A stretch of DNA of 64,000 nt from Paenibacillus lemnae. GTDB lineage: Bacteria; Bacillota; Bacilli; Paenibacillales; Paenibacillaceae. Where the stretch lies: contig NZ_JABBPN010000001.1 in the NCBI RefSeq assembly GCF_012933385.1, forward strand, positions 310,001 through 374,000, read 5' to 3'. The position numbers and the translations under genes were made by a program. The notes beneath the pieces were generated by a model. It did not search any database and was not told where the DNA came from. It saw only the letters and a list, made by a program, of their open reading frames with translations. Shown one piece after another: positions 1-9,260 of the stretch (the first letter of the stretch is position 1; every line of letters begins with the position of its first letter).

Positions 1-93
1 TTCAGCCGTACGGACAGCGGGATTACCGTCAATCTGCCGGCACAGGAAACGGAAGGCGCGGCACCGATTGCTCATGTGTTCCGCCTGATGTAA
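1..93 (+). CDS. C-terminal end of a gene cut by the window start
   Basis: An open frame runs from base 1 to a TAA at 91-93 and encodes about 30 residues ending in AHVFRLM. The 5' part lies outside the window. The following gene is an alpha-L-fucosidase only 81 bases downstream on the same strand, so this is probably another sugar-degradation gene in the same cluster. The short beta-strand-like tail would fit the C-terminal sandwich domain of a glycoside hydrolase, but 30 residues cannot prove a family. Confidence 0.55.
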   Translation, partial: FSRTDSGITVNLPAQETEGAAPIAHVFRLM

Positions 94-174
94 ATCACAG
101 CAAGGACAGAGGATATCCGGGCTCAGTTTGCAGGGATCCTGCCCAGAGCCTACTTAAATCGAGGTGCATTCTTC

Positions 175-1461
175 ATGCAAACATGGTTCGAAAAAGCAAA
201 GCTCGGCATATTCATCCACTACGGCATTTATGCCGTAGACGGTGTGGCCGAATCGTGGTCTTTTTATAACGGAAAAATCCCGTACGACCAATATATGAAG
301 CAGATGGATGGCTTTACGGCTTCGAAGTTTGATGCGGAAACCTGGGCTGACCTTATTGAGAAATCCGGAGCCCGGTATGCGGTGCTGACGACCAAGCATC
401 ATGACGGTGTAGCGCTGTGGGATACCGAATACAGTGATTTGAATGTGGTCAAGAAAACCCCCGCCGGCCGTGATCTTGTGAAAGAGTACGCTGAAGCGAT
501 TACCGCCCGCGGTTTGAGATTGGGGATGTATTACTCCCTGATTGACTGGTCACACCCTGACTATCCGAGCGTATATGAAGGCGGGCGGGTTCCGGAGGAT
601 CTCAGCACGGTGAACCGGTTTTCCAGCCCTGTAGACGGCATACAAGATGAGGCCAAGTGGCAGCAATTCCTGGAGTTCAACAATAATCAGCTGAGCGAGG
701 TGCTCGGTGATTATGGCCAGGTGGACCTGCTCTGGTTCGACGGAGACTGGGAGCGGAGTGCGGAGCAGTGGAATCTGCCGGCATTCAAGCAGTACCTGCT
801 GACGTTTAATCCAAATTTGATTATCAATTCCCGGCTTCAGGGCCACGGTGATTACAAGACACCGGAACAGGGAATTCCGATCACAAGACCGGAAGGTCCA
901 TGGGAGTTCTGTACGACCATCAACACCTCATGGGGTTATGTGCCGGATGACAACAAATACAAGTCGCTGAATCAGATTATCCGCATGTTCTGTGACTGTA
1001 TTTCGCTCGGCGGCAATATGCTGCTGAATATCGGTCCCCGTGAGGACGGAACAGTCGATGAGCGGCAGGAAGCTATTTTGCTGGGGCTGGGTGACTGGAT
1101 CCGTACACATGAAGAGGCGGTGTTTGGTACCGAAGAAGGCATCATGACCCGCTATTATCCCGGCGGAAGCACGGTATCTGAGGATCGGAAGACGCTCTAT
1201 CTGTTTGTGTACGATGATCCCAAAGAGAATGTATGCCTTAAAGGTCTGAGCAGCCCTATTAAAAAAATTACAGTGCTGCATTCAGGAAAAGAACTTCAGC
1301 ATGATATTCACGGCGGTGTACCTTGGTTCAATATCCCGGGCACCACTTGGATTTACATGACATCAGAGGATACCCACGAGCAGGTTACTGTTCTGAAGCT
1401 GGAGCTTGAAGAAGAACTGGAGATGTACGGCGGATCGGGTGCTGTAGTCACTCATAACTAG
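175..1461 (+). CDS. alpha-L-fucosidase, GH29 family
   Basis: Predicted to cleave terminal alpha-L-fucose from glycans by the retaining GH29 mechanism. Visible family marks in the 428-residue product are IHYG near residue 14, TKHHDG at 73-78 (substrate-binding histidines) and LLWFDGDW at 185-192, where Asp189 sits at the position of the GH29 nucleophile. There is no signal peptide, so it should act in the cytoplasm on imported oligosaccharides. The length suits a catalytic domain with a short C-terminal sandwich. It is followed 31 bases later by a CBM9-like gene and then by transglutaminase-like and GH18 genes, suggesting one glycan-use operon. Fucose specificity is inferred from the family; some relatives prefer other substrates. 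Confidence 0.9.
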   Translation: MQTWFEKAKLGIFIHYGIYAVDGVAESWSFYNGKIPYDQYMKQMDGFTASKFDAETWADLIEKSGARYAVLTTKHHDGVALWDTEYSDLNVVKKTPAGRDLVKEYAEAITARGLRLGMYYSLIDWSHPDYPSVYEGGRVPEDLSTVNRFSSPVDGIQDEAKWQQFLEFNNNQLSEVLGDYGQVDLLWFDGDWERSAEQWNLPAFKQYLLTFNPNLIINSRLQGHGDYKTPEQGIPITRPEGPWEFCTTINTSWGYVPDDNKYKSLNQIIRMFCDCISLGGNMLLNIGPREDGTVDERQEAILLGLGDWIRTHEEAVFGTEEGIMTRYYPGGSTVSEDRKTLYLFVYDDPKENVCLKGLSSPIKKITVLHSGKELQHDIHGGVPWFNIPGTTWIYMTSEDTHEQVTVLKLELEEELEMYGGSGAVVTHN

Positions 1462-1492
1462 CGAAATCATTTAAAACAAGCGGGGGATGAAC

Positions 1493-2518
1493 ATGAATCG
1501 AAGCGGTGTACCGGAGCCAAAGATACAATACGCTCCCAAGCATTATATTTGCCGGCGTGCGCAGGAGCCGCTGGAGCTGGACGGAAGGCTGGATAAGCCC
1601 TTCTGGAGCCAGGCGGACTGGACGGAAGATTTCATCGATATTGAGGGGGACGTCCGTCCGAAACCATCCAAGCAGACCCGGGTCAAAATGCTCTGGGATG
1701 ACGAGTATTTCTACTTCGGCGCTGAGCTGATCGAGGATCAGATCTGGGCCACGCTGACCGAGCGGGACTCCGTGATCTTTTATGATAATGACTTCGAGAT
1801 CTTTATTGATCCTGATGGAGATACGCATCAATACTATGAATTTGAAATCAATGCCCTGAATACGGTCTGGGATCTGCTGCTGGTGCAGCCTTACCGTGAT
1901 GGCGGACCGCCGGTGAACAGCTGGGATATCAGCGGATTGAAGACCGCTGTCCATATTGACGGCGAGCTGAATAATCCATCAGCAGATAACCGCAAATGGA
2001 GCATCGAGATCGCGATGCCATGGACCAGTCTGAAGGAATGCGCCAAGGATGGGCGTCAGCCGAAAGCGGGTGAGTTCTGGCGTGTAAACTTCTCACGCGT
2101 GGAATGGCAGACCGAGGTCGTGGACGGGGAATACCGCAAGGTGATCAATCCCGACACCGGCAAGCCTTATCCTGAGGACAACTGGGTATGGTCGCCGCAG
2201 GGCGTTATTAATATGCACTATCCCGAGCTTTGGGGTTATGTCGTGTTTGATGATGAGCACGGCAAGAGGCAGATATTTCAGCTGCCTGCAGATGAAAAGA
2301 TCAAATGGGAGCTGCGCAAGCTGTACTACCGTCAGCGGAATCACTTCGAAACGCACGGCAAGTTCACCTCTGACCTTGCGCTGCTGATGGGTGATGATGA
2401 CTGGAGCATCCATCCGGAAATTGAAATCACCCGCGGGCTGTTCCAGATCACGGTACCGGCTTCAGACGGAACGTCCATATTCTGTATCCGGGAAGACGGA
2501 AAGGTGTGGAAGGAATGA
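1493..2518 (+). CDS. CBM9-like carbohydrate-binding domain protein
   Basis: Encodes 341 residues with the family-9-like (DOMON-type) beta-sandwich pattern: a 'LDGRLDKPFW' opening, then VKMLWDDEYFYFGAEL, the segment FYDNDFEIFIDPDGD and SIEIAMPW. Relatives bind sugars or occur as modules of surface enzymes, yet this copy has no catalytic domain, signal peptide or membrane segment. ATG codons lie at 1487 and 1493; 1493 is preferred because the purine-rich GGGGGA (1482-1487) is then at a workable distance. It lies between a fucosidase and a transglutaminase-like gene whose start overlaps its stop. The role is unknown; a helper that holds the glycan substrate is the simplest guess. Confidence 0.8.
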   Translation: MNRSGVPEPKIQYAPKHYICRRAQEPLELDGRLDKPFWSQADWTEDFIDIEGDVRPKPSKQTRVKMLWDDEYFYFGAELIEDQIWATLTERDSVIFYDNDFEIFIDPDGDTHQYYEFEINALNTVWDLLLVQPYRDGGPPVNSWDISGLKTAVHIDGELNNPSADNRKWSIEIAMPWTSLKECAKDGRQPKAGEFWRVNFSRVEWQTEVVDGEYRKVINPDTGKPYPEDNWVWSPQGVINMHYPELWGYVVFDDEHGKRQIFQLPADEKIKWELRKLYYRQRNHFETHGKFTSDLALLMGDDDWSIHPEIEITRGLFQITVPASDGTSIFCIREDGKVWKE

Positions 2519-5115
2519 GTAAGGATATGAAGGAGCAAATGTCGCAGCTGGACGCCAAGTTTGAGGAAAAGCGGCACATGGCAGGCCCCCGGGAACATGA
2601 TTTGTTCCATATTTTCGATCAGGATCTGACAGAGGAAGAAGTAAGGGCTTTGAAATACCTGTACGCCTATATGCCGGTGAATGATATGGCGGATTACGAT
2701 GGGGAGCTGTTCCTGAATCATGTCCGCCAGACGCTGGACATCCGCCGCCGGGTGCCTTGGGGCCAGCGGGTACCGGATGAGCTGTTCCTGCATTTCGTCC
2801 TGCCCTACCGGGTAAACACGGAAAACATTGAGGATGTCCGGGGCCTGATGTACAGCGAGCTTGCAGAGCGCACAGCCAAGCTGTCCATGCAGGATGCCAT
2901 TCTGGAGACGAACTACTGGTGCCATGAAAAAGCAACCTATATCGGCAGCGATCTGCGGACCATGTCACCGCTGACCATTATGCGTACGGCGAGAGGACGC
3001 TGCGGGGAGGAATCGACCCTTGCGGTGTCGGCCCTCCGCAGTATCGGAATTCCTGCACGCCAGATTTATACGCCGCGCTGGGCCCACTGTGATGATAATC
3101 ACGCCTGGGTGGAGGCCTGGGCGGATGGAGAATGGTATTTCATCGGTGCCTGTGAACCGGAAGCCCGTCTGAACCAAGGCTGGTTTGGACCTCCGGCACG
3201 CCGGGCAATGCTGATCAATACCCGGATTTTTGGAGATTATCCCGGTCCGGAGAATATCACGCTGGCTGATCCGTGGTTCACGGAAATCAATGTGCTTGAG
3301 AATTATGCAAGGACCCGTACGATTGAGGTTACTGTCAAGGATGACCTGGGCCGTCCCGTAACGGGAGCAGAAGTCCGCTTCGAGCTGTACAACATGGCAG
3401 AGCTGTATCCGATCGCCATTCTGCCGACTGACGAGCGGGGCGAAGCCTCGTTTAAAACCGGTCTCGGCGATCTGGTCATCCGTGCCGTGAAAGACGGCGT
3501 ATGGCATGAAGTGAAGAACACCCCGGATGATGCCGGACAAGTGGTCGAGCTCATTCTGGATACCCGGGAGCAGCCGGTAGGAACGGAAGATCTGGATCTC
3601 GTACCGCCTCCCGAGCGGGAAGGTGAGCCTGTACCTGATCTGACCGATGCACAGATTCGTCGGCATAATGAACGTCTGGAAGAGGGAACCGGTATTCGGA
3701 ATGCTTTTGAGGCGACCTTTCCGGGCAGGGGTACTGCAGCAGACATCGCGCGTACTGCCGGGCTTCCGGAAGACCGTGTATGGGATGTGATCCGCAAGGC
3801 AAGAGGCAACGGACATGAGATCGCGGCGTTTCTTCAGCAGTATGCTGAAGCATACGGAGAGTGGCCTTTGCGTCTGTTGGAAAGTTTGAATGAGAAGGAT
3901 CTGGCAGATACGTTCATTCCGGTTTTGGAGAATCATCTGACCGGCGCTCTGCGCTACCGGGAGGAAACATCAGAGGAGATGTTCACCAACTACATCCTCT
4001 GTCCAAGAGTTCTGCAGGAAATGATCGTACCTTACCGACGTGAAATCCGTGAAGCTTTCACGTCAGAGGAAGCGGAAGGTTTCCGGGCCGACCCTCAGAA
4101 GCTTGCGCAGGTGCTGGAGCAGGATTATACCTTCAGGGAAGACATACCGAATCTGAAGGGCAGAGGGAATCCGCTTGGCACGTTCCGCATGAAAGCAGGG
4201 GATGAGATGTCGCTGGGCATTCTGTTTGTCGCTGCGGCCCGAAGCCTGGGTATTCCGGCAAGGCTGCATCCGAGCGAGCAGAAGCCTCAGTATGCTAAAG
4301 GCAGCCGCTGGATGGATGCCATGTTCGCTAATGCTTTCAAGCATAAGGAGCAGCCTGGCGAGTGGGGACGGCTTCAGCTTCTCCGTGATCCCGCTGCCGG
4401 ACCGGATACGCCGGAGGCATCTTATGAACAAACCTTTACGTTTGCCCGTCTCGAGAACGGTGCTTATAAAACACTGGTTTATCCTCATGGTAAAACCGAT
4501 GTGTACGATGAGCCGTTTGAGGTGGAACCGGGTGCGTACCGGATTACCTCCGGTGTACGGTTGAAGGATGGCTCCGTGTATGTCCGTTTCATCTATGTGA
4601 CGGTACGTGCAGGCGAGCTGTGTGAAGTCATGCTCACCTTCCGTGACGTTCAGGAAGGCATTCCGGTGCTTGGCACGATCGACCGAAGCAGTGTGCTCAC
4701 CACACTGGATGGCAGTGATGTAGGGCTCGGCGAACTGCTTGGCACCAAAGGCGCTTTGGCAGCCTGGCTGGAACCGGAACGGGAACCGAGCAAGCATCTA
4801 TTGCGAGAGCTGGGTGAGCTGGCGGAATACGTTGAACAGCAGGGCATTCCTGTCATTTTGCTGATCGGTCATAAAGAATGGACATCTTCATTCTCCCCGG
4901 TACAGTACCCGAAGCTGCCGAAGGACACCGTGTTCGTCAAGGATGACAGTTATGCGGCACTCCCGAATTTCATTCCAAACAGCGCAGCCAGTGAAGCGGG
5001 ATACCCGCATCTGTTCGTCATCGATGCTCAGGATGAAATCCGTTATACCGCCTCGGGCTACAAGATCGGGATGGGTAAGGAAGCGCTGCAGACTTTTATA
5101 CAATTGAACTCATAA
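2515..5115 (+). CDS. large transglutaminase-like domain protein
   Basis: An 866-residue protein with a transglutaminase/papain-like core. The nucleophile motif GRCGEESTLA puts Cys at residue 163 and DDNHAWVE gives His196. The usual third residue is replaced by the segment FIGACEPE, whose Glu214 may serve instead. A carboxypeptidase-regulatory/Ig-like segment follows (about 265-355), then a second, Cys-less transglutaminase-like region (about 470-580: MSLGILFVAAARSLGIPAR) and a thioredoxin-fold-like tail. The ATG at 2515 overlaps the upstream TGA (ATGA), with AAGG eight bases before it; a GTG at 2506 is the alternative. No signal peptide. Such proteins may be amidases or peptidases acting on glycopeptides, which would fit the fucosidase and GH18 neighbours, but the substrate is unknown. 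Confidence 0.8.
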   Translation: MSKDMKEQMSQLDAKFEEKRHMAGPREHDLFHIFDQDLTEEEVRALKYLYAYMPVNDMADYDGELFLNHVRQTLDIRRRVPWGQRVPDELFLHFVLPYRVNTENIEDVRGLMYSELAERTAKLSMQDAILETNYWCHEKATYIGSDLRTMSPLTIMRTARGRCGEESTLAVSALRSIGIPARQIYTPRWAHCDDNHAWVEAWADGEWYFIGACEPEARLNQGWFGPPARRAMLINTRIFGDYPGPENITLADPWFTEINVLENYARTRTIEVTVKDDLGRPVTGAEVRFELYNMAELYPIAILPTDERGEASFKTGLGDLVIRAVKDGVWHEVKNTPDDAGQVVELILDTREQPVGTEDLDLVPPPEREGEPVPDLTDAQIRRHNERLEEGTGIRNAFEATFPGRGTAADIARTAGLPEDRVWDVIRKARGNGHEIAAFLQQYAEAYGEWPLRLLESLNEKDLADTFIPVLENHLTGALRYREETSEEMFTNYILCPRVLQEMIVPYRREIREAFTSEEAEGFRADPQKLAQVLEQDYTFREDIPNLKGRGNPLGTFRMKAGDEMSLGILFVAAARSLGIPARLHPSEQKPQYAKGSRWMDAMFANAFKHKEQPGEWGRLQLLRDPAAGPDTPEASYEQTFTFARLENGAYKTLVYPHGKTDVYDEPFEVEPGAYRITSGVRLKDGSVYVRFIYVTVRAGELCEVMLTFRDVQEGIPVLGTIDRSSVLTTLDGSDVGLGELLGTKGALAAWLEPEREPSKHLLRELGELAEYVEQQGIPVILLIGHKEWTSSFSPVQYPKLPKDTVFVKDDSYAALPNFIPNSAASEAGYPHLFVIDAQDEIRYTASGYKIGMGKEALQTFIQLNS

Positions 5116-5161
5116 ACCTACTCATGAACACATAAACCTACTTTCGAATGGAGCGATTAAT

Positions 5162-6196
5162 ATGCCCGCAACCTATATAGCGGCCGGTTATGCATCTGAT
5201 CATGTGCTGCCTGATATTCCGATGGAAGATCTGCGCAAGCTGACGCATCTGAATGTAGCCTTCGGCCATGTTAAGAATGATGAAATCACCACTGCACACT
5301 TGAAAAATGGTGAAGTCCTGGAAACGATCAAGCGCGGCCATCCGGAGCTCACCCTGCTTCTGTCGGTCGGCGGATGGAGTGCCGGCGGATTTTCCGAAGC
5401 AGCTTCCACTGAAGCGGGAAGACAGTCCATGGCGGCATCTGCGGTCCGTGTGCTGAATGAATTTCCTTTTGACGGAATCGATCTGGATTGGGAATATCCC
5501 TGCTACGGTGAAGCCGAAATTGAATCCAGACCGGAAGACAAGCAGAATTTCACACTGCTGCTGAAGACGATCCGTGAAGCGCTGGATCAGAAGGGCAAAG
5601 AGGACGGACGGCATTATTTGCTGACGATTGCTGCCGGCGCCGACCAGTATTATATCGATGGTACGGAGATGGAGGAGGTTCAGAAGTATCTGGATTTCGT
5701 TCAGCTGATGACCTATGATATGCGCGGTGGATTTCAGGTGCTGACTGGTCACCATACCAACCTCTACACGCCGACAGGCGATCTGTTCCGCATCAGTGTA
5801 GAAGCTTCAGTGAAGCTGTTCCATCAGGCGGGTGTACCGAAGGATAAAATCGTGATCGGGGCAGCGTTCTATTCCCGTGTCTGGAACGGTGTTCCGGACC
5901 GCAATAAGGGACTGCACCAGATGGCGGGCACGACCGGCGGTTATGGCCCTGACTACACGGAGCTGGCGGCAGATTATATCGACAAAAACGGCTATACCCG
6001 TCACTGGGATGAGGAAGCTTGTGCGCCTTATCTGTTCAACGGATCCAGGCTCATCTCCTATGATGACGAGCAGTCCATCGCGCGGAAATGCGACTTTGTC
6101 AAAGAGCAGGGCCTCGCCGGTGTAATGTTCTGGGAATACAGCTGTGACAAGACCGGCAGACTGCTGCATGCGATGTACGAGGGATTGAAGAAGTAG
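5162..6196 (+). CDS. glycoside hydrolase family 18 (chitinase/ENGase-like)
   Basis: A 344-residue single-domain GH18 enzyme. The catalytic motif DGIDLDWEYP starts at residue 104, placing the acid Glu at 111, and QLMTYDM (about 181-187) supplies the conserved Tyr and Asp on the barrel. A late MFWEYSCD motif is the usual substrate-stacking Trp region. There is no secretion signal, chitin-binding or LysM domain, so it is unlikely to attack polymeric chitin outside the cell. With a fucosidase in the same run, hydrolysis of GlcNAc-containing oligosaccharides such as chitobiose cores of N-glycans is a reasonable inference. Last gene of the cluster; a long gap with palindromes follows. Confidence 0.88.
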   Translation: MPATYIAAGYASDHVLPDIPMEDLRKLTHLNVAFGHVKNDEITTAHLKNGEVLETIKRGHPELTLLLSVGGWSAGGFSEAASTEAGRQSMAASAVRVLNEFPFDGIDLDWEYPCYGEAEIESRPEDKQNFTLLLKTIREALDQKGKEDGRHYLLTIAAGADQYYIDGTEMEEVQKYLDFVQLMTYDMRGGFQVLTGHHTNLYTPTGDLFRISVEASVKLFHQAGVPKDKIVIGAAFYSRVWNGVPDRNKGLHQMAGTTGGYGPDYTELAADYIDKNGYTRHWDEEACAPYLFNGSRLISYDDEQSIARKCDFVKEQGLAGVMFWEYSCDKTGRLLHAMYEGLKK

Positions 6197-6339
6197 ATTT
6201 GTGTTATATAGACTGAAGTATTGAATAACATGTGAATACACAGTCGGTCATTAGCTTTATTGCTCCGGGATATACCCGTTTCATAAAGGCTGCGAGGTTA
6301 CGGTGAACGAGTGAATGCGATTTCGGCTCGATTTCGCTC

Positions 6340-6471
6340 TAACGGACATACAGTCCGTTAAAGCCGAAAATACAGGGGTCTTCAGTTTCTAACGGACATA
6401 GAGTCCGTTAGAGCATGATTTAGGGCCGGATAGAGGCTTTCCAAGTGATCTAACGGACTGAGTGTCCGTTA
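6340..6471. repeat. three copies of a TAACGGAC-N5-GTCCGTTA palindrome
   Basis: Perfect 8-bp arms TAACGGAC / GTCCGTTA separated by 5 bases occur at 6340-6360, 6390-6410 and 6451-6471. The loops differ (ATACA, ATAGA, TGAGT), so the arms, not the centre, are conserved. The copies are 50 and 61 bases apart. They occupy most of the 521-base gap between the GH18 gene and the convergent AraC gene, where no coding frame is convincing. They may be repeated protein-binding sites or a small dispersed element. Confidence 0.85.
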
Positions 6472-6517
6472 GAGTTGGCTTAAGACACTGGCCATTAATG
6501 GGTTTTAGAAAATAACA

Positions 6518-6569
6518 AAAGACATGACAGTGTGTGAGGGAGATGATCCCGGCACAACGTCATGTCTTT
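6518..6569. terminator. possible terminator hairpin, AAAGACATGAC stem
   Basis: Eleven-base arms AAAGACATGAC (6518-6528) and GTCATGTCTTT (6559-6569) are perfect complements around a 30-base loop, and the + strand continues with TATTTTTC. It lies between the convergent GH18 and AraC genes and could stop transcription in either direction. The long loop makes it weaker than a classic terminator. Confidence 0.5.
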
Positions 6570-6717
6570 ATTTTTCTCTGCCGACAGAGGAAGCAAGAGT
6601 TTAGAAGTGCTTTTCTATAGCGGAGGTAACAAGTGATTTTGGAGGCAACAGCTGTCGTAAGAACACTTGCCATCGGAGCCAACTTGAGGGGTGACTTATA
6701 ACTTCAATGGCCCGCCC

Positions 6718-9012
6718 TCAGGAATCCGTATCTTCCTCATCCTCGTCATCTCCGGAGACTGCGTTGGCACTATGCAGCTTGCGGTACTGACCGGGTGTGA
6801 CGCCTGTTTCCTTTTTAAATTTACGGATAAAGTTCGGTGTATCCAGATAACCAACCCTGGTGATAATGTCCTTCAGCGGATCCTCTGTATGCAGCAGCTG
6901 GCGGGTTACCTCATCCATACGTTTCTGCCAGATGTACTGGGAGAAATTAATCCCTACTTTTTCTTTAAAGTACCGGCTGAAATAAGAAGAAGAGATCGAA
7001 AATTTGGAAGAGATGGACCCCAGACTGAGATCATAATCCGTATAATTTTCATCAATATATTCGACAACCTGATCCATGAGCGAGCTCTCTTCGGTTTCGC
7101 TCTTGTCTTTCACTTCTTCACAGATTTGGGCGGCGAGGCTTGTCAGTTTCCGCTCCAATTCCTCCAATGTCTCAAAAGAGGTAACCTGCGGAATCTGGTG
7201 AATGACATGATGGATCCCCAGCTCGGAAGCCGTCTTCAGCATTGTATTCAAAATATCAAAGCAGATGCAGCGCAGCAGAGCGACGGCCGGCTTCTCTTCT
7301 TTCAGGTTATTCAAAGCCGTAGAAATCATCTGTGCTGCCACATCGTAGCTTCCCTGCTTCAAGCTCTGTACCAGCTTCAGGAGAACATCCTTAGGCACCC
7401 AGAATGAGGAATCGGAAGTTTCGGACAGCAGCTTATTAAAGAAAGTGACACTGCCTTCCCCGTGAAGGATAGAGGCCTCAAAAGCGGTGGAGGCTTCAAT
7501 ATAGGACTGGTTCAACTGCTCCGAGCTGTCATATACCTTGCCCACCCCGACGGCTGGAGTCAGGTCAGTCTCATCGGCAACCAGGGTGATCAAAGCCCCA
7601 ACGATCGATTCCATATGTTCGTTCACGGTATCTGTGTCATCCGAAGTGATATCGAATCCCACGATCATGGCAAGCTGGTTGGGCTGCGGCAGCTCCAGGC
7701 CGTAAGCGTGAGCGCCGTAAGACGGGAGACTGATTTCACTCACCAGATGCAGAACCGGTTCACGATCCGGATGTTCCGCATCGTAAGCGTCCTTGTTCTC
7801 CCAGCTCATGCAGATGACAAAATAGTGAGATTCGTGAAAACGGATGCCCAGTTTTTCTTTAAACTCCCGGGTGAGCTCCTCGGTATGTCCGTGCTTCAGC
7901 ATAACAAGCAGCGCATGATCACGCGCATACGGCTCCTGAAGATCCACCCGCTGGCTGAACTCGCGAAGCGTGTTCTTGATCCACTCCAGCTCGTTGCCGG
8001 GCGGGGAGGCTTCGGTTGACGTGCTGGATTTGGCAAATTCCAGCAGGTCCGAGATCGGATGGTATTGTCTCCGTGCCAAAATCATAGCCAGAATGGTACC
8101 GATCACTACAACCATGGAAAAGATCAGTACAAACACAGTCTGGATATGGACAATACGGCTGAAAAACTGACTGCTTGGCATCGCGGTCACATACGTCCAG
8201 CCATTATCTGATTTTACAGAGACGACCGAATGCTGCTCATGATTTAGCATAAGACTGTGCGTGCCGGGCTGCAGCGTGAACAGGGCAGTTACATTTTCCG
8301 GAGTGATCGTTTCTCCATGATAGTTCGCAGCCAGAACCTGTCCATTATCATCATAGATTAGAGTTAATCCGTGATAATCACTCAGGATGGAATCAATCAG
8401 ATTGGTCAGACTCGATTCATTAATCAAGAACATCACTGTTCCGTAAGGGGTCGTGCTGTTCGGTGTGATCGGGACGAGATAAGCCAGCATGGATTCATAG
8501 GAGCGTGAACCCTGATCCACCTGCTCTGCCGGACGAATCTGCGGAATAGGAACCGTATTCAAATCCCAGATGAGATCTTCGGCATCCCAGGTCTGAAACC
8601 GGTAATGATTGGTGAACACATCCAGATTCTCTTGACCGCGTGACGAGAAGATCTGGTCATCCCCCCGGAAAAACAGGAACAATTCATCAGCAATCGAGCT
8701 GGTCGCTTTATATTGGAATAAGGCATCGATCGCTTCCAGGCTGTAGTAAGGATGGTGAGTCCGGTAGCTGGTGAGCTGTTCATCATAAGAAATGCGGGAG
8801 GCGGTCTCCTGCAGTCCCTTGATGCCGTTATCAATAATGGTCTTGGCCTGTGTCAGCTGATTGACATTGCTCTGTTCGATTTCGGAACGGAGAGTATTCA
8901 CCGCATTTTGATAGATAAAAAAGGTCAGAATGACAAGAGGTATAAGAAAAATCGCAATATAAGATAATGTGTATTTTAATAGAAGTTTGGATTTGAAATG
9001 ATTCCATTTCAT
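6718..9012 (-). CDS. membrane-bound AraC-family regulator with extracellular sensor
   Basis: A 764-residue one-component regulator typical of Paenibacillus sugar-use loci. A membrane segment (about residues 10-32, YIAIFLIPLVILTFFIYQNA) is followed by a roughly 250-residue outside sensor domain, a second membrane segment (about 290-312), a cytoplasmic linker region, and a C-terminal pair of AraC helix-turn-helix motifs (last ~100 residues, with SSSYFSRYFKEKVG and GYLDTPNFIRKFKKETG). The chosen ATG at 9012 has AGGGGG about 9 bases upstream; a longer frame from 9048 lacks a site. Such proteins activate neighbouring carbohydrate transporters or hydrolases. Here the flanking targets would be the glycan cluster (convergent) or the ThuA-like gene (divergent). 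Confidence 0.88.
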   Translation of the reverse strand: MKWNHFKSKLLLKYTLSYIAIFLIPLVILTFFIYQNAVNTLRSEIEQSNVNQLTQAKTIIDNGIKGLQETASRISYDEQLTSYRTHHPYYSLEAIDALFQYKATSSIADELFLFFRGDDQIFSSRGQENLDVFTNHYRFQTWDAEDLIWDLNTVPIPQIRPAEQVDQGSRSYESMLAYLVPITPNSTTPYGTVMFLINESSLTNLIDSILSDYHGLTLIYDDNGQVLAANYHGETITPENVTALFTLQPGTHSLMLNHEQHSVVSVKSDNGWTYVTAMPSSQFFSRIVHIQTVFVLIFSMVVVIGTILAMILARRQYHPISDLLEFAKSSTSTEASPPGNELEWIKNTLREFSQRVDLQEPYARDHALLVMLKHGHTEELTREFKEKLGIRFHESHYFVICMSWENKDAYDAEHPDREPVLHLVSEISLPSYGAHAYGLELPQPNQLAMIVGFDITSDDTDTVNEHMESIVGALITLVADETDLTPAVGVGKVYDSSEQLNQSYIEASTAFEASILHGEGSVTFFNKLLSETSDSSFWVPKDVLLKLVQSLKQGSYDVAAQMISTALNNLKEEKPAVALLRCICFDILNTMLKTASELGIHHVIHQIPQVTSFETLEELERKLTSLAAQICEEVKDKSETEESSLMDQVVEYIDENYTDYDLSLGSISSKFSISSSYFSRYFKEKVGINFSQYIWQKRMDEVTRQLLHTEDPLKDIITRVGYLDTPNFIRKFKKETGVTPGQYRKLHSANAVSGDDEDEEDTDS

Positions 9013-9091
9013 TGGGAAACCCCCTGTCGCGGCTCTTACTACGGACATAGGCCTATATAAAATTGTAAGTTAAACCATGCACTAAATCAAT

Positions 9092-9113
9092 GGAAACCAG
9101 GAAAACGGTTTCC
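9092..9113. promoter_or_regulatory. inverted repeat, possible cre-like operator
   Basis: GGAAACC (9092-9098) and GGTTTCC (9107-9113) form a perfect inverted repeat between the divergent AraC and ThuA genes. The right part, GGAAAACGGTTTCC (9100-9113), resembles a catabolite-responsive element apart from its outer bases. CcpA or LacI-family control is inference. Confidence 0.4.
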
Positions 9114-9260
9114 CTCGTAAGGTCCAGATGGCGGATAACAAGGGATATTGTGAGTCCAGCGTCATCCTACCAGAGAAATGGGTAATGTATCGGGATAAAG
9201 CATCTAAAACCTGCGCAATTATAATAGTAGGTTTACACGCAGAAGGAGGCTTTCAAAACA

